Positions 50,325-58,751 of a DNA stretch of 60,919 bases are shown piece after piece. The notes under the pieces were generated by a model. That model saw only the letters and a list, made by a program, of their open reading frames with translations, searched no databases and had not been told where the DNA came from. The DNA is from a virus. The translations under genes were made by a program, and so were the position numbers. The stretch is from the IMG/VR virus record IMGVR_UViG_3300042991_000522, positions 1-60,919 of that record. One strand, written 5' to 3'. The stretch's first letter is position 1; each line of letters opens with the position of its first letter.

Positions 50325-50792
50325 ATGAAACACGTAAAAAGTTTTGAAAGATTAACTTCAGATGAAGTATTTGATATATTTAAAGATACATATAATCAAA
50401 ATCCATTAAAAGAGGATCATGATTTTTATATATTTTTAGCTGGTGAAAAATTTGAAGAAGCTGAAAATGGTTTATATAAAAAAGTTTTAGATATTGAAAA
50501 TATGGTGAGAATTAAACTAGATAAAGAAAGTGTTGGTGCTATGCAAGGATTAAAAATGAGAGCAATGACTCAACAAGGTGTTAAAATGTATCATATTTGG
50601 TTACCAAATGATATTAGAGAACTAGTTGATGGTAAAGGTTCCAATAGTATTGAATCATGGTTAGTTGATTTAATAGATAAACATAAACAAACTGGTTCTG
50701 ATGATCATGGTAAAAAAATATATAAGGAAGTTATAAATAAACACGAAGAAAGAGAAAAGATAAAAAAAGATTCAAACAGATATAATATATGA
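50325..50792 (+). CDS. KYNI-family protein
   Basis: 155 residues: MKHVKSFERLTSD to SNRYNI. Less AT-rich, mostly helical, with GAMQGLKMRAMTQQG in the centre. No domain recognised. Confidence 0.82.
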   Translation: MKHVKSFERLTSDEVFDIFKDTYNQNPLKEDHDFYIFLAGEKFEEAENGLYKKVLDIENMVRIKLDKESVGAMQGLKMRAMTQQGVKMYHIWLPNDIRELVDGKGSNSIESWLVDLIDKHKQTGSDDHGKKIYKEVINKHEEREKIKKDSNRYNI

Positions 50793-51262
50793 AGCACATT
50801 AAATATTTTAAAGAAAAAAAAGAAGTTGAATATCATGATATTGATGATATATTAAAACACTATCTTGAGGCTGCATTATGGACAAATGAAGGAGATGAAG
50901 GTTTTGAAGATAAAACTATTTATGATTTCTCTGAAGAATCAACAAATAACGCAAAAAATGAAATAGAATGGTTTGTAAAAAGTGCAGGAAAATATATTAA
51001 TGATATAAGTGACGAAAGTATTGGACATGATATATGGCTAACTAGAAATGGACACGGTACTGGTTTTTGGGATAGAGGATATTCTGATAAAAAAACCACA
51101 CTTTTTAATCATCTGTGTGACATATTAGGTTCTGCTGATGCTTATGTTGGTGACGATGAAAAAGTTTATATTAATAGTTATCAAGAACTTCCTGAATTTG
51201 ATTTATACACTTATATGAAAGAATTAAAATTTAAAGGTGACATTAAAAAATATAATGTATAA
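50789..51262 (+). CDS. KYNI-family protein ending KYNV
   Basis: 157 residues: MKHIKYFKEKKEVE to KKYNV. Contains ISDESIGHDIWLTRNGHGTG and FWDRG, a motif I have seen in phage hypothetical proteins (DIWLTRNGHGTGFWDR) without known function. The V at the end is a conservative change. Confidence 0.85.
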   Translation: MKHIKYFKEKKEVEYHDIDDILKHYLEAALWTNEGDEGFEDKTIYDFSEESTNNAKNEIEWFVKSAGKYINDISDESIGHDIWLTRNGHGTGFWDRGYSDKKTTLFNHLCDILGSADAYVGDDEKVYINSYQELPEFDLYTYMKELKFKGDIKKYNV

Positions 51263-51285
51263 TTTTTTATTTTAAAAATATTTCA

Positions 51286-51293
51286 TATCTTTG
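51286..51293 (+). promoter_or_regulatory. Bacteroidota-type -7 element
   Basis: TATCTTTG, 21 bases before ATG 51315. Confidence 0.72.
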
Positions 51294-51314
51294 CATCAAT
51301 TAATTTTTGATATC

Positions 51315-51653
51315 ATGACAGAATATGATGAAATATTTGAGATTGTTTTATATTACAAACGAAGTATAATTGAAAAACCAATTAAACCAATTTTCAAAGA
51401 ATTACAATTATCTAATCCAACATTAAATACAAATGATGTTCTTGATATATATTCTAAGTCTTTAAATACCTATAAAGAAGAATTATCTCAATTAAAAATA
51501 ATGGAAGATAAAATTTTAACTGGTTATGTATTTGTAAAAGAAGATGAAAATTTCATGTCAAATGTTAAAAAATTTGAAGAAAATGATTTTTTTATTGAAT
51601 GGGAGAATGACACAAAAGAAACTATTAAATTAGTCACACTTAATTTAAAATAA
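51315..51653 (+). CDS. Hypothetical helical protein
   Basis: 112 residues from ATG 51315 (a TTG at 51291 lies in the promoter box). Begins MTEYDEIFEIVLYY; helical, acidic. First of three co-directional genes ending with a KLNE-tagged protein. Confidence 0.75.
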   Translation: MTEYDEIFEIVLYYKRSIIEKPIKPIFKELQLSNPTLNTNDVLDIYSKSLNTYKEELSQLKIMEDKILTGYVFVKEDENFMSNVKKFEENDFFIEWENDTKETIKLVTLNLK

Positions 51654-51654
51654 C

Positions 51655-51942
51655 ATGAAAAAATTTTTCTCACTTAATTATCTCTATGAATTAAAAATAT
51701 TATTCTTTTTAGAATTAATTATTCTATCATTAATATTATTATTAAATGCATCAGGAGATAATTTAATATCTTTTTTACTACAAAAAAGCACATTCAATTT
51801 ATATGCACTTATTATGTCAGTATCAACATGGTTATTGTCTAGTATTGTAGATCCTAAAAAATATTTTAATTTTTTTACATTTATAGCTTTAACACCATTT
51901 GTATATGGCTGTTTTTGGTTTATGATTACAGTTATAAAATAA
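51655..51942 (+). CDS. Membrane protein
   Basis: 95 residues with three hydrophobic helices (about 9-29, 40-62, 70-93). One base separates it from the preceding stop. Unknown role. Confidence 0.75.
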   Translation: MKKFFSLNYLYELKILFFLELIILSLILLLNASGDNLISFLLQKSTFNLYALIMSVSTWLLSSIVDPKKYFNFFTFIALTPFVYGCFWFMITVIK

Positions 51943-51943
51943 T

Positions 51944-52549
51944 ATGTATCACGATACAATTCATATAAGATTTAAATATTATAATCATAAAGATATTAAT
52001 TTCGATTATAGTTTTTTTATTTCAAAATATGAAAACAATAGTAATTATAAAACTAATAATTTATTTTCACCTATAAAATATGGTGAACTTTTACACAAAT
52101 TTTATAGCATTGGTTTTAATTTAAAATATTTAAGATTTAATGATATATCAGAAGATGATACTGTTTATTGTAGTTATAATTATCAGCCAAATTTTAATAA
52201 ATTTTTTTTACTGTATAGCAAATTAATTGAACAAAAAAACTTTGAAATAAGTCTTGAATATGGTAATATAATACACGGAAATTTCATACCTAATAATATG
52301 AATTTTTTTGCAGGTGTGCATTTTATTCCACATAAAAAAGAGGTTCAAACTGAATTTTCAGAGAGTGTAGTTGGAGGTAAATTACATAAAAAATATACTG
52401 AATTATATCAAATAATAGATAAAAACGGTTTAGTTATAGCAAATGAGGTAACAAGTGGAATTTTAAATTTCGAACAGCATTTTTTTGAAAAACACGAAGT
52501 TAAAGTTGCACTCAGAAAATATAAATTGAGTAGATTAGATTCTCTATAA
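51944..52549 (+). CDS. KLNE-family protein
   Basis: 201 residues, the longest with this tag (VALRKYKLSRLDSL). Strand-rich first two thirds, with AGVHFIPHKKEV. Overlaps the convergent polymerase-like gene by 6 bases. Confidence 0.8.
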   Translation: MYHDTIHIRFKYYNHKDINFDYSFFISKYENNSNYKTNNLFSPIKYGELLHKFYSIGFNLKYLRFNDISEDDTVYCSYNYQPNFNKFFLLYSKLIEQKNFEISLEYGNIIHGNFIPNNMNFFAGVHFIPHKKEVQTEFSESVVGGKLHKKYTELYQIIDKNGLVIANEVTSGILNFEQHFFEKHEVKVALRKYKLSRLDSL

Positions 52550-53719
52550 ATTTTCAATCAAATTATTAAAATGCTTATTAAATATTAACTCAACCTTATC
52601 TCTATAAGAGATAGGAAATAATATAGAATCATGTACCGTAAATAATATTATATCTGGATATGTTTCAAAAATTTCCTTAATTACAACATTAAATACAAAA
52701 TCACTTTCCTTTTTTTGTAATTCGTGTGCTAATTCCTTATAATTTTTTCTGTTCTCTTTAAACTCTAAAATATATTCATAAACAGATGGATATATCTTCT
52801 TAAATATATTATTTACTTTTTTACCAGACTTTAAATTGTTTCCAAATAAAACTTTATATATCAACTCTTTAGCCTCCCTCCTACTATTCAAATCAGAATT
52901 ATTTATGATGTCATCGTATAATAAACCTGACTTAACTAAATCAAAATATTTTTTAGTGTCGCCATTTATATGTAATAATTCATTTTTTAAGATAACAGCA
53001 AAAAATAATGGTTGTGAATTTTTTATATCTAACTCTGTAATCAATTCATTATTTATTGTTAGATAATTATTTCTTATTTCTTTTTTAAGAATAGTGAAAT
53101 TTGTGTGTAATCTACCATAATCATCAAAGTTAAAATATATGTGGTTGTGTTCAATATTATCAATTGATATTATATTCTTTTTGTATTTATTTTCATCAAT
53201 ATCTGGCTTTATTTTGTGCATATATTTTATAGCACCATTATAATCAATATCTATTTTATCAAGACAGTTTATTAATTTTTTTCTTATATCAGGTTGAATT
53301 GAACTTTGAGTAATTTCTGTAATAGTAGTTTCACATCTATTATTATTTTTCTTAACTAAGAAAGCATCAAAATTTTTCCATCTAATTATATCGTAAGCGT
53401 ATTTAACATTTATTTTATATGAATTTGTTTTTTTACCAACGTAGTATTTTGATGATAAATTGATGAAATTATTATCACATAAATAACTTATATAATAATT
53501 ATAAAATTCACCATATTTTTTTCTTAATATTTTAGATGATAAATTAAACTTATCATCATCTATAAAATAAAATTTACTTATTAATTCATGTATAATATTA
53601 ATCAAATAAGAACATTTTAAATTGATACCTTTGTATTCAATTTTTTTTTGTTGAGTGAGATATTGAAACTCTTTTGGAACGAATTGTATTAGGTAATTGT
53701 TATTAGATGTAGAAATCAC
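52544..53719 (-). CDS. Compact family-A DNA polymerase-like protein
   Basis: 391 residues from GTG 53719. In order: YGRLHTNFTIL (202-212), like the thumb/palm GRLxS-x-x-PNLQ; motif A ELDIKNSQPLFF (229-240) with D231; motif B RREAKELIYKVLFGNN (280-295) with R, K284 and FG; motif C FTVHDSILF (360-368) with D364. These are the palm and fingers signatures of family A polymerases in the right order, but the protein is about half the usual length and has no 3'-5' or 5'-3' exonuclease domain. A template-dependent polymerase or primase-like role is likely; activity is inferred. Confidence 0.72.
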   Translation of the reverse strand: MISTSNNNYLIQFVPKEFQYLTQQKKIEYKGINLKCSYLINIIHELISKFYFIDDDKFNLSSKILRKKYGEFYNYYISYLCDNNFINLSSKYYVGKKTNSYKINVKYAYDIIRWKNFDAFLVKKNNNRCETTITEITQSSIQPDIRKKLINCLDKIDIDYNGAIKYMHKIKPDIDENKYKKNIISIDNIEHNHIYFNFDDYGRLHTNFTILKKEIRNNYLTINNELITELDIKNSQPLFFAVILKNELLHINGDTKKYFDLVKSGLLYDDIINNSDLNSRREAKELIYKVLFGNNLKSGKKVNNIFKKIYPSVYEYILEFKENRKNYKELAHELQKKESDFVFNVVIKEIFETYPDIILFTVHDSILFPISYRDKVELIFNKHFNNLIENL

Positions 53720-53808
53720 AGATATATTTTTTTTTCTTAATATATGAAAAAATAGTATTTTTGTTTTATAAAAAATGCGTGTATTTTTTTTTTATTAAAT
53801 TATTTTTA

Positions 53809-53816
53809 TATATTTG
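53809..53816 (+). promoter_or_regulatory. Bacteroidota-type -7 element
   Basis: TATATTTG, 22 bases before ATG 53839. Confidence 0.7.
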
Positions 53817-53838
53817 CAAAGAAATTAAATATTAAAAA

Positions 53839-54018
53839 ATGAAAGAAGAAGATATTTTGAAAATAATAGATGAAACTTTTGATGAAGAGATTTCATCTTA
53901 TGCATTTGAATCAATTCTTGGTTTAGAGAGTTCAGTAGAAGGTAAGAAAGAATTTATGAAAAGTGTATCAGAAAAATTAAAAGTTCTTTTTGGTGATAAT
54001 GATTTATCTAAATTTTAA
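53839..54018 (+). CDS. 59-residue acidic protein
   Basis: ATG 53839 opens MKEEDILKIIDETFDEEISS and ends DNDLSKF; 59 codons, three bases before the next start. Helical, net acidic. No domain recognised; real by promoter and spacing. Confidence 0.72.
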   Translation: MKEEDILKIIDETFDEEISSYAFESILGLESSVEGKKEFMKSVSEKLKVLFGDNDLSKF

Positions 54019-54021
54019 ACA

Positions 54022-54309
54022 ATGGAAAACGAAACTTGGAAAGAAGCTTTTTGTGATCAGGTAGATGATGGAAAATTTTGGAAAAATTTGTTTAAAGATG
54101 AATTTGACAATCATCAATTTTTAGATAGGAGTGATGCTGTTTATTTGTGTAAAAAAGCACAAGCTGATGCATATGAAAATATCATATCTAAATTAGAAGG
54201 AAAAGTGAGTGATGATATCATTAATGACATTAAACAAATTTTGGAGGATAATTGGAATAAAGATGATTCAACACTTGGTATGTATTTTAACGGTGAACAA
54301 ATAAAATGA
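54022..54309 (+). CDS. Hypothetical acidic protein
   Basis: 95 residues beginning MENETWKEAFCDQVDDG; helical and acidic. It shares composition with the preceding small protein and overlaps the next gene by four bases. Confidence 0.75.
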   Translation: MENETWKEAFCDQVDDGKFWKNLFKDEFDNHQFLDRSDAVYLCKKAQADAYENIISKLEGKVSDDIINDIKQILEDNWNKDDSTLGMYFNGEQIK

Positions 54310-54488
54310 AAAAAATATTAAACATATTATTTCAAAGGTATATATTAATACCTATATCATTTTTGCTAGGTATTTCAATTGACCAGTTTTTTATACGTAA
54401 GAATGAAACTTGGTTATTTGTTTTAATATTAACTGCAATTTATACGATATTATATTTTTACTATTTAATAAAAAATAAAAATAAATGA
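54306..54488 (+). CDS. Small two-helix membrane protein
   Basis: 60 residues with helices at about 9-27 and 33-54 and a lysine-rich end (LIKNKNK). Overlaps both neighbours by four bases. Confidence 0.72.
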   Translation: MKKILNILFQRYILIPISFLLGISIDQFFIRKNETWLFVLILTAIYTILYFYYLIKNKNK

Positions 54489-54937
54489 AAAAGTTTTTAA
54501 AAATTTACAACAAGGACAGAAATATTTTTAAGATGATAAATCCTTCAGAAAAAGGTTTTGAATTAATTATCTTAAATGATGCGCTATTTAAAGAATATTT
54601 AAGCATATTAAATTTTCATGGTGATAAAGGTGTTAATGTTTTGTGGCAAATGAAATTTAAAGAACATTCTTATGCTCTATATAAAAATTGTAAATTTTCA
54701 GATCCAATGGACAATTTTTATGCAGAACCAACTAACAGGTTTTTTGGTTTACAGTATAATATTAAAAGTGGTACAGATTTGAAACCTTTTGGTAAAAAAT
54801 TTAAAGTTACTTGTGATTGTGTAGAATACTATTCTAATTCTGTTAGAAAACCAGCAGTTGCAAAAAATAAATTTAAAGACTTTCTTTTATTAGAAAGAAT
54901 GTTAAAAATTGACGAACTTAATTCAAAAAGTGAATAA
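54485..54937 (+). CDS. Hypothetical protein with tag-like ends
   Basis: 150 residues. It starts MKKFLKIYNKDRN, near the KYNI-family start, and ends ERMLKIDELNSKSE, near the KLNE tag; both resemblances are weak. The middle (GVNVLWQMKFKEHSYALY, FKVTCDCVEYY) is strand-rich. Confidence 0.75.
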   Translation: MKKFLKIYNKDRNIFKMINPSEKGFELIILNDALFKEYLSILNFHGDKGVNVLWQMKFKEHSYALYKNCKFSDPMDNFYAEPTNRFFGLQYNIKSGTDLKPFGKKFKVTCDCVEYYSNSVRKPAVAKNKFKDFLLLERMLKIDELNSKSE

Positions 54938-55016
54938 TGGATAATTATATAAATTATTAATATTTTAATTATAAGGACGGTTTGATTTTTATATATAATA
55001 TAAAAATAAAACCAAA

Positions 55017-55826
55017 ATGAAAAAATATTATATTTATGTATATTTAGATCCAAGAAAAAGTGAAAATTATAATTATTCAGATTTGAATTTTGAATATGAA
55101 CCATTCTATGTCGGAAAAGGAATAGATGATAGATATAAATATCATTTAACTGATAAAAGAAGAAATAAATTAAAAATAAACAAAATAACAAAAATATTAG
55201 AAAGTGGTTATGAACCTATAATAATAAAACTATATGAAAATTTAACAGAAGAGGAAGCATTTGATAAAGAAAAAATGGTCATAGATAAAATAGGTAAATA
55301 TATTAATAATAATGGTCCATTAACAAATATATTAGATGGCGGTAATGTGTTTAATTATTCTGAAATATCAAAAGATAATATAAGAAAAAACCACAAAACT
55401 AAAGAATATAGAGAAAAAATGAGTAAGAAAATGACTGGAATTGTTAATATAACAGATGATATAAAACAAAAAATTAGTAAATCATTAAAATCAAAAAATT
55501 TAAAAAGAAGTGATGAGACAAAATCAAAAATAAGTTATGCTAATAAAAATAGAAAACATAGTGATCAATCAAGAAAAAATATGAGTTTATCTCACATCGG
55601 AATATCTATAATACAATTTAAATATATTTTAATTTCACCCACTAATGAAATATATATTTTTATTGGTGAGGATGAGTTAGCTAAGTTTATTAAAGAAAAT
55701 AATATGTCATATAGTTTGATTATTAATAATATTAATAAAGAAAAAATTACAATAAAAAGAAAAACAAGTAAAACATTAAATACTGAAAATTGGATTTCTA
55801 AAAAAGAAAAATATGATAGAATATAA
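55017..55826 (+). CDS. GIY-YIG homing endonuclease with NUMOD3-type motifs
   Basis: 269 residues. YIYVYLDP and FYVGKGIDDRYKYH are the GIY-YIG core with Arg, and EEEAFDKEKMVI fits the catalytic glutamate region. From about 120 come helical DNA-binding segments with KISKSLKSKNLKRSDETKSK and SDQSRKNMSLSH, the NUMOD3 pattern. Late-type element upstream; overlaps the next gene by 14 bases, consistent with insertion into an older operon. Confidence 0.85.
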   Translation: MKKYYIYVYLDPRKSENYNYSDLNFEYEPFYVGKGIDDRYKYHLTDKRRNKLKINKITKILESGYEPIIIKLYENLTEEEAFDKEKMVIDKIGKYINNNGPLTNILDGGNVFNYSEISKDNIRKNHKTKEYREKMSKKMTGIVNITDDIKQKISKSLKSKNLKRSDETKSKISYANKNRKHSDQSRKNMSLSHIGISIIQFKYILISPTNEIYIFIGEDELAKFIKENNMSYSLIINNINKEKITIKRKTSKTLNTENWISKKEKYDRI

Positions 55827-56436
55827 ACCTCAAATATTAGTTTGGATAGAAAAAATGTTTCAACATGCGGAAGAAAAAAAATGGTATGAAACATATTGGT
55901 TTATTGATTTGCATGGAGTAATATCTATACCAGATTATAGAAAAAATTCAAAAGAAATTATATATTATCCTTATGTTAAGCAAACATTGCAATTTATTAC
56001 AAATAGTAGACCAGATATTATTATGATTTTATTTACATCTTCTTATCCTGATGAAATTGAATCTTATATAAATCAATTTAATAATGATGGAATTTTATTT
56101 AAATATGTAAATGAAAATCCTGAAGTTTCAGATGCAAAAGGTTCTTTTGGATTTTATGATAAAAAACCATATTATAATGTACTTATAGATGATAAATGTG
56201 GATTTGATCCATTTTTAGATTGGAAACCAATTTATGAATATTTCATTAATTCTGAATATAAACCAGATCCAAATTGGTCAACAAAAACAATTGAAAAATA
56301 TCATACTTCTGATGAAGAAATAAAACCTATATATTCAGATTTTATAATTGAAAATGGTAATGGTATAATGGGTGCTGATGGTATGTATTATCATTTTTCA
56401 GAAGTTATAAAAATGTTGAAATTATTTAAAAAATAA
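55813..56436 (+). CDS. HAD-superfamily phosphatase
   Basis: 207 residues. Motif I is WFIDLHGVIS with nucleophile D32 (the usual second Asp is His34), motif II MILFTSSYP, and motif IV NVLIDDKCGFDP. The set fits a small C1-capped HAD of the 5'-nucleotidase type. The substrate could be a deoxynucleotide or sugar phosphate. The His at position +2 is unusual and may change activity. Confidence 0.78.
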   Translation: MIEYKPQILVWIEKMFQHAEEKKWYETYWFIDLHGVISIPDYRKNSKEIIYYPYVKQTLQFITNSRPDIIMILFTSSYPDEIESYINQFNNDGILFKYVNENPEVSDAKGSFGFYDKKPYYNVLIDDKCGFDPFLDWKPIYEYFINSEYKPDPNWSTKTIEKYHTSDEEIKPIYSDFIIENGNGIMGADGMYYHFSEVIKMLKLFKK

Positions 56437-56470
56437 TCATATTATATTTTTTTATTCCAATTATTATATC

Positions 56471-56478
56471 TATATTTG
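56471..56478 (+). promoter_or_regulatory. Bacteroidota-type -7 element
   Basis: TATATTTG, 23 bases before ATG 56502. Confidence 0.7.
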
Positions 56479-56501
56479 TACCATAATTAATAACAACAAT
56501 T

Positions 56502-56642
56502 ATGAAAACTGTTCAAGTAAAAAGTAAAAAAGAAAGAAACAAGTTTTTAACTGATGTGGAATTTAATTATTCTTTAGGAATACAGCCAAATTTTAATTTT
56601 GAAAAAGAGAATCAAATTCTAAATAAAAAAATTTTAAATTAA
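56502..56642 (+). CDS. 46-residue basic protein
   Basis: ATG 56502 opens MKTVQVKSKKERNKFLTDVE, ends NQILNKKILN; 46 codons, five bases before the next start. Basic, no domain. Confidence 0.68.
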   Translation: MKTVQVKSKKERNKFLTDVEFNYSLGIQPNFNFEKENQILNKKILN

Positions 56643-56647
56643 TTATC

Positions 56648-56926
56648 ATGAAAAACAAAAATGGATATATTAGTATTTCAATATTCTCGGCTTTGACAGT
56701 ATTAATTGGTAGTATTATTTTTAATTCCTATACTTATATAGTATATAATGCAATAGTTCCATTTAAATATTTTATGCTTTTTGCAATATTTATTATTGCA
56801 TTTGGAAATTTATTGGTTTTTGTTAATAATGGCACAAAAAGAAAAATGATTAAAGATATTGTCAAAAAATTTCCAGAAACTGAACAACAAAAAATAAAAC
56901 AAGAATTAGAAGAAAAATTTTTATAA
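56648..56926 (+). CDS. Two-helix membrane protein
   Basis: 92 residues; helices at about 7-30 and 38-60, then a basic amphipathic tail (KRKMIKDIVKKFPETEQQ). Could be a small membrane effector; no family recognised. Confidence 0.75.
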   Translation: MKNKNGYISISIFSALTVLIGSIIFNSYTYIVYNAIVPFKYFMLFAIFIIAFGNLLVFVNNGTKRKMIKDIVKKFPETEQQKIKQELEEKFL

Positions 56927-56938
56927 AAAATTAAAATT

Positions 56939-56974
56939 ATGAATAGAGGAAAAGATCCGCCGTCATTATATTAA
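56939..56974 (+). other. Micro-ORF MNRGKDPPSLY
   Basis: Eleven codons starting 12 bases after the previous gene. It resembles the micro-ORF at 57067 (MN-R/K-G-x-DPP) and opens a 400-base segment without longer plus-strand frames. Confidence 0.4.
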
Positions 56975-57066
56975 TATAATAATTTAATAATATAATAGAT
57001 AGCCAAAAAAGCAAAAAAGTTAGAATAATAGATAAAAAAATAAAATAACAAATAAAAATTACAAAT

Positions 57067-57099
57067 ATGAATAAAGGACACGATCCTCCCAAGAGGTAA
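57067..57099 (+). other. Micro-ORF MNKGHDPPKR
   Basis: Ten codons, second copy of the MNxGxDPP pattern. Both copies are followed by AGCCAAAAAAGCAAA, so the whole unit of about 125 bases is a diverged tandem repeat. Its ATCCTCCC is the most GC-rich stretch nearby. Confidence 0.4.
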
Positions 57100-57170
57100 A
57101 CTATAATATATAATAAATAAAGATAAAAGAAGCCAAAAAAGCAAATAGATAATAAGGCTAACAATATATA

Positions 57171-57310
57171 AAACCAAACCAAAATTTAATTTTGGCTGTT
57201 AGATTAAAGGTTATATTTAATGAGATAGTAAAAGACTGACAAAATATCCGTTACAATAATACCGAACCAAGATTTAAAAGTCTATCTTGGCTGTCAGAAT
57301 AGATAGGTAT
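57171..57310 (+). ncRNA. Two hairpin repeats, candidate structured RNA
   Basis: Two copies of a module: ACCAAACCAAAA-loop-TTTTGGCTGTTAGA at 57171-57214 and ACCGAACCAAGA-loop-TCTTGGCTGTCAGA at 57261-57310. Stem bases change together (CCAAAA/TTTTGG against CCAAGAT/ATCTTGG), which is covariation supporting an RNA structure. The segment ends in a strong terminator. Confidence 0.5.
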
Positions 57311-57312
57311 AA

Positions 57313-57340
57313 AAAAAGCCACCTCGATAGGTGGCTTTTT
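57313..57340. terminator. Perfect bidirectional terminator
   Basis: A 12-bp perfect stem AAAAAGCCACCT / AGGTGGCTTTTT with a CGAT loop closes the repeat segment on the plus strand and the GIY-YIG gene on the minus strand. Confidence 0.9.
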
Positions 57341-57346
57341 CCATTT

Positions 57347-58210
57347 TTAATTTATATTAAAATCAGATATTTTTTCAGCTTCAATATCTTTCCAATTTTT
57401 ACCTCTAATTATATTATTTAGACTTGAACTTGATATATTAAAAAAATTTTTAATTTTTTTCTTATCTGTATTATTCTCAATTAAATATTTAATGTGTTTA
57501 ACTTCTTTTTCAATTAAAACTGAATTTTTCCTTATATTTTTATTAGACTCAAAAATATTTTTATAATATTTTATTTCATCGTTTGTTAACTTTTCGGTTA
57601 TTATTAAATATTTCCATCTTATATTATATTTTATATTACCAATTGTTCTAAAATTAACATTAAAAAATTTAGATATATCAGTTATACTTAAATCGGAATT
57701 TAACATTTTTTTAATTATAATTACTTCATTTTCTTTTAATTTTGATAAATGATTATTATTTTCACCACAGCATATACCTATTCTATTATTTGCCATTTTA
57801 ATTTTTGATTCCACAGAAAAAATTCTATTTTTTGATTTTTCTCCTATTTTTATTTTAGTTTCATCTGTGTGTTTATATCCATTAGTGGTGGATTCAACAA
57901 TAGGAACTATATTAAATCCATTATCGCACGAATTATATAAATCTATATAATATTGTTCTTTAATTAATAAGTCTTCTATTTTTTCAACAATTTCAATAAT
58001 TTCAAATTCTAAATTATTTATTCCATGTTTATTTGAAAATCTTTGTAATTTAAAATTCCTATGATAATTACCAACTAAACACTCAAAATGATGAAGATTT
58101 CTACCATATAAATTTTTAGTTGATCCAATATATATTTTATTATCAATTAAACTTTTAATTTTATAGACACCATATATATTATTGTATTCACTTCTTTTTA
58201 GTGTTTTCAT
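57347..58210 (-). CDS. GIY-YIG homing endonuclease
   Basis: 287 residues from ATG 58210, the first start after the ferritin stop; the longer frame from 58243 would overlap ferritin. GVYKIKSLIDNKIYIGSTKN is the GIY-YIG core, with a glutamate in IEDLLIKEQYYIDLY. HTDETKIKIGEKSKN is NUMOD3-like, and two helix-turn-helix-like segments (LSITDISKFFNVNFRTIGNI and KIKNFFNISSSSLNNI) end the protein. Confidence 0.85.
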   Translation of the reverse strand: MKTLKRSEYNNIYGVYKIKSLIDNKIYIGSTKNLYGRNLHHFECLVGNYHRNFKLQRFSNKHGINNLEFEIIEIVEKIEDLLIKEQYYIDLYNSCDNGFNIVPIVESTTNGYKHTDETKIKIGEKSKNRIFSVESKIKMANNRIGICCGENNNHLSKLKENEVIIIKKMLNSDLSITDISKFFNVNFRTIGNIKYNIRWKYLIITEKLTNDEIKYYKNIFESNKNIRKNSVLIEKEVKHIKYLIENNTDKKKIKNFFNISSSSLNNIIRGKNWKDIEAEKISDFNIN

Positions 58211-58211
58211 A

Positions 58212-58751
58212 TTAATTATATAAATCTTTAAATATCTCATCAATTTTCCATTTAGGCATATCTAAATTTATTTTATCTAAAACATCTCTAAACTTATTTT
58301 CTTCAGATATTTGTTCAGTTAAAAACCATTGAGCAAATTCAAATGTTGTACTATCATCTTCTTCTTTAGAAATTCTTGAAATTTCTTCCCATTCAGTTGA
58401 AACTAGCATCTCATGTTTTAATGATTCTCTTAAAACTTCCTCAATTGAATCAAAATCCTGTTTAACTTCCTCTGTAACTGGAACTTTAGCTACAACATTT
58501 CTATTAAATAAATACTGATAAACTTTATCCATATGAGTTAATTCTTCTTGAGCAGCTTTAAAATAGTATTTTGCACCATCAACCCATCCTGCATTATCTA
58601 GCCAACAAGACATAGCCCTGTAAATTTGTGATGATTGCAATTCATTCTTAATTTGTTTATTTAACAACTCTGTTATTTTATTTGGCAATCTACCTTCATC
58701 TTCGATATTTTCAAATAAACTAAATTTTACTATTCTATTCCTGGTTTTCAT
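58212..58751 (-). CDS. Ferritin with tag-like N-terminal extension
   Basis: 179 residues, four-helix ferritin. All ferroxidase ligands of E. coli FtnA are present at a constant offset of 20: E37, E70, H73, E114, Q147, E150 (FtnA E17, E50, H53, E94, Q127, E130), so the site should oxidise iron. The offset shows a 20-residue extension, MKTRNRIVKFSLFENIEDEG, whose KFSLFENIE resembles the KYNI-family start (LKTFENIE). Ferritin stores and detoxifies iron in 24-mers. A targeting role for the extension, for example into the head, is inference. Confidence 0.92.
   Translation of the reverse strand: MKTRNRIVKFSLFENIEDEGRLPNKITELLNKQIKNELQSSQIYRAMSCWLDNAGWVDGAKYYFKAAQEELTHMDKVYQYLFNRNVVAKVPVTEEVKQDFDSIEEVLRESLKHEMLVSTEWEEISRISKEEDDSTTFEFAQWFLTEQISEENKFRDVLDKINLDMPKWKIDEIFKDLYN

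Noticed and set aside
56937-57182. Hydrophobic minus-strand frames of 68-81 residues
   Set aside because: They are the complement of an A-rich repeat region, overlap each other, and their residues (F, I, L, Y) are what poly-A/T gives in those frames. No promoter or spacing supports them.
57171-57310. tRNA genes in the hairpin segment
   Set aside because: No cloverleaf with a TTC arm or acceptor stem could be drawn; the stems are 6-7 bp hairpins with short loops.
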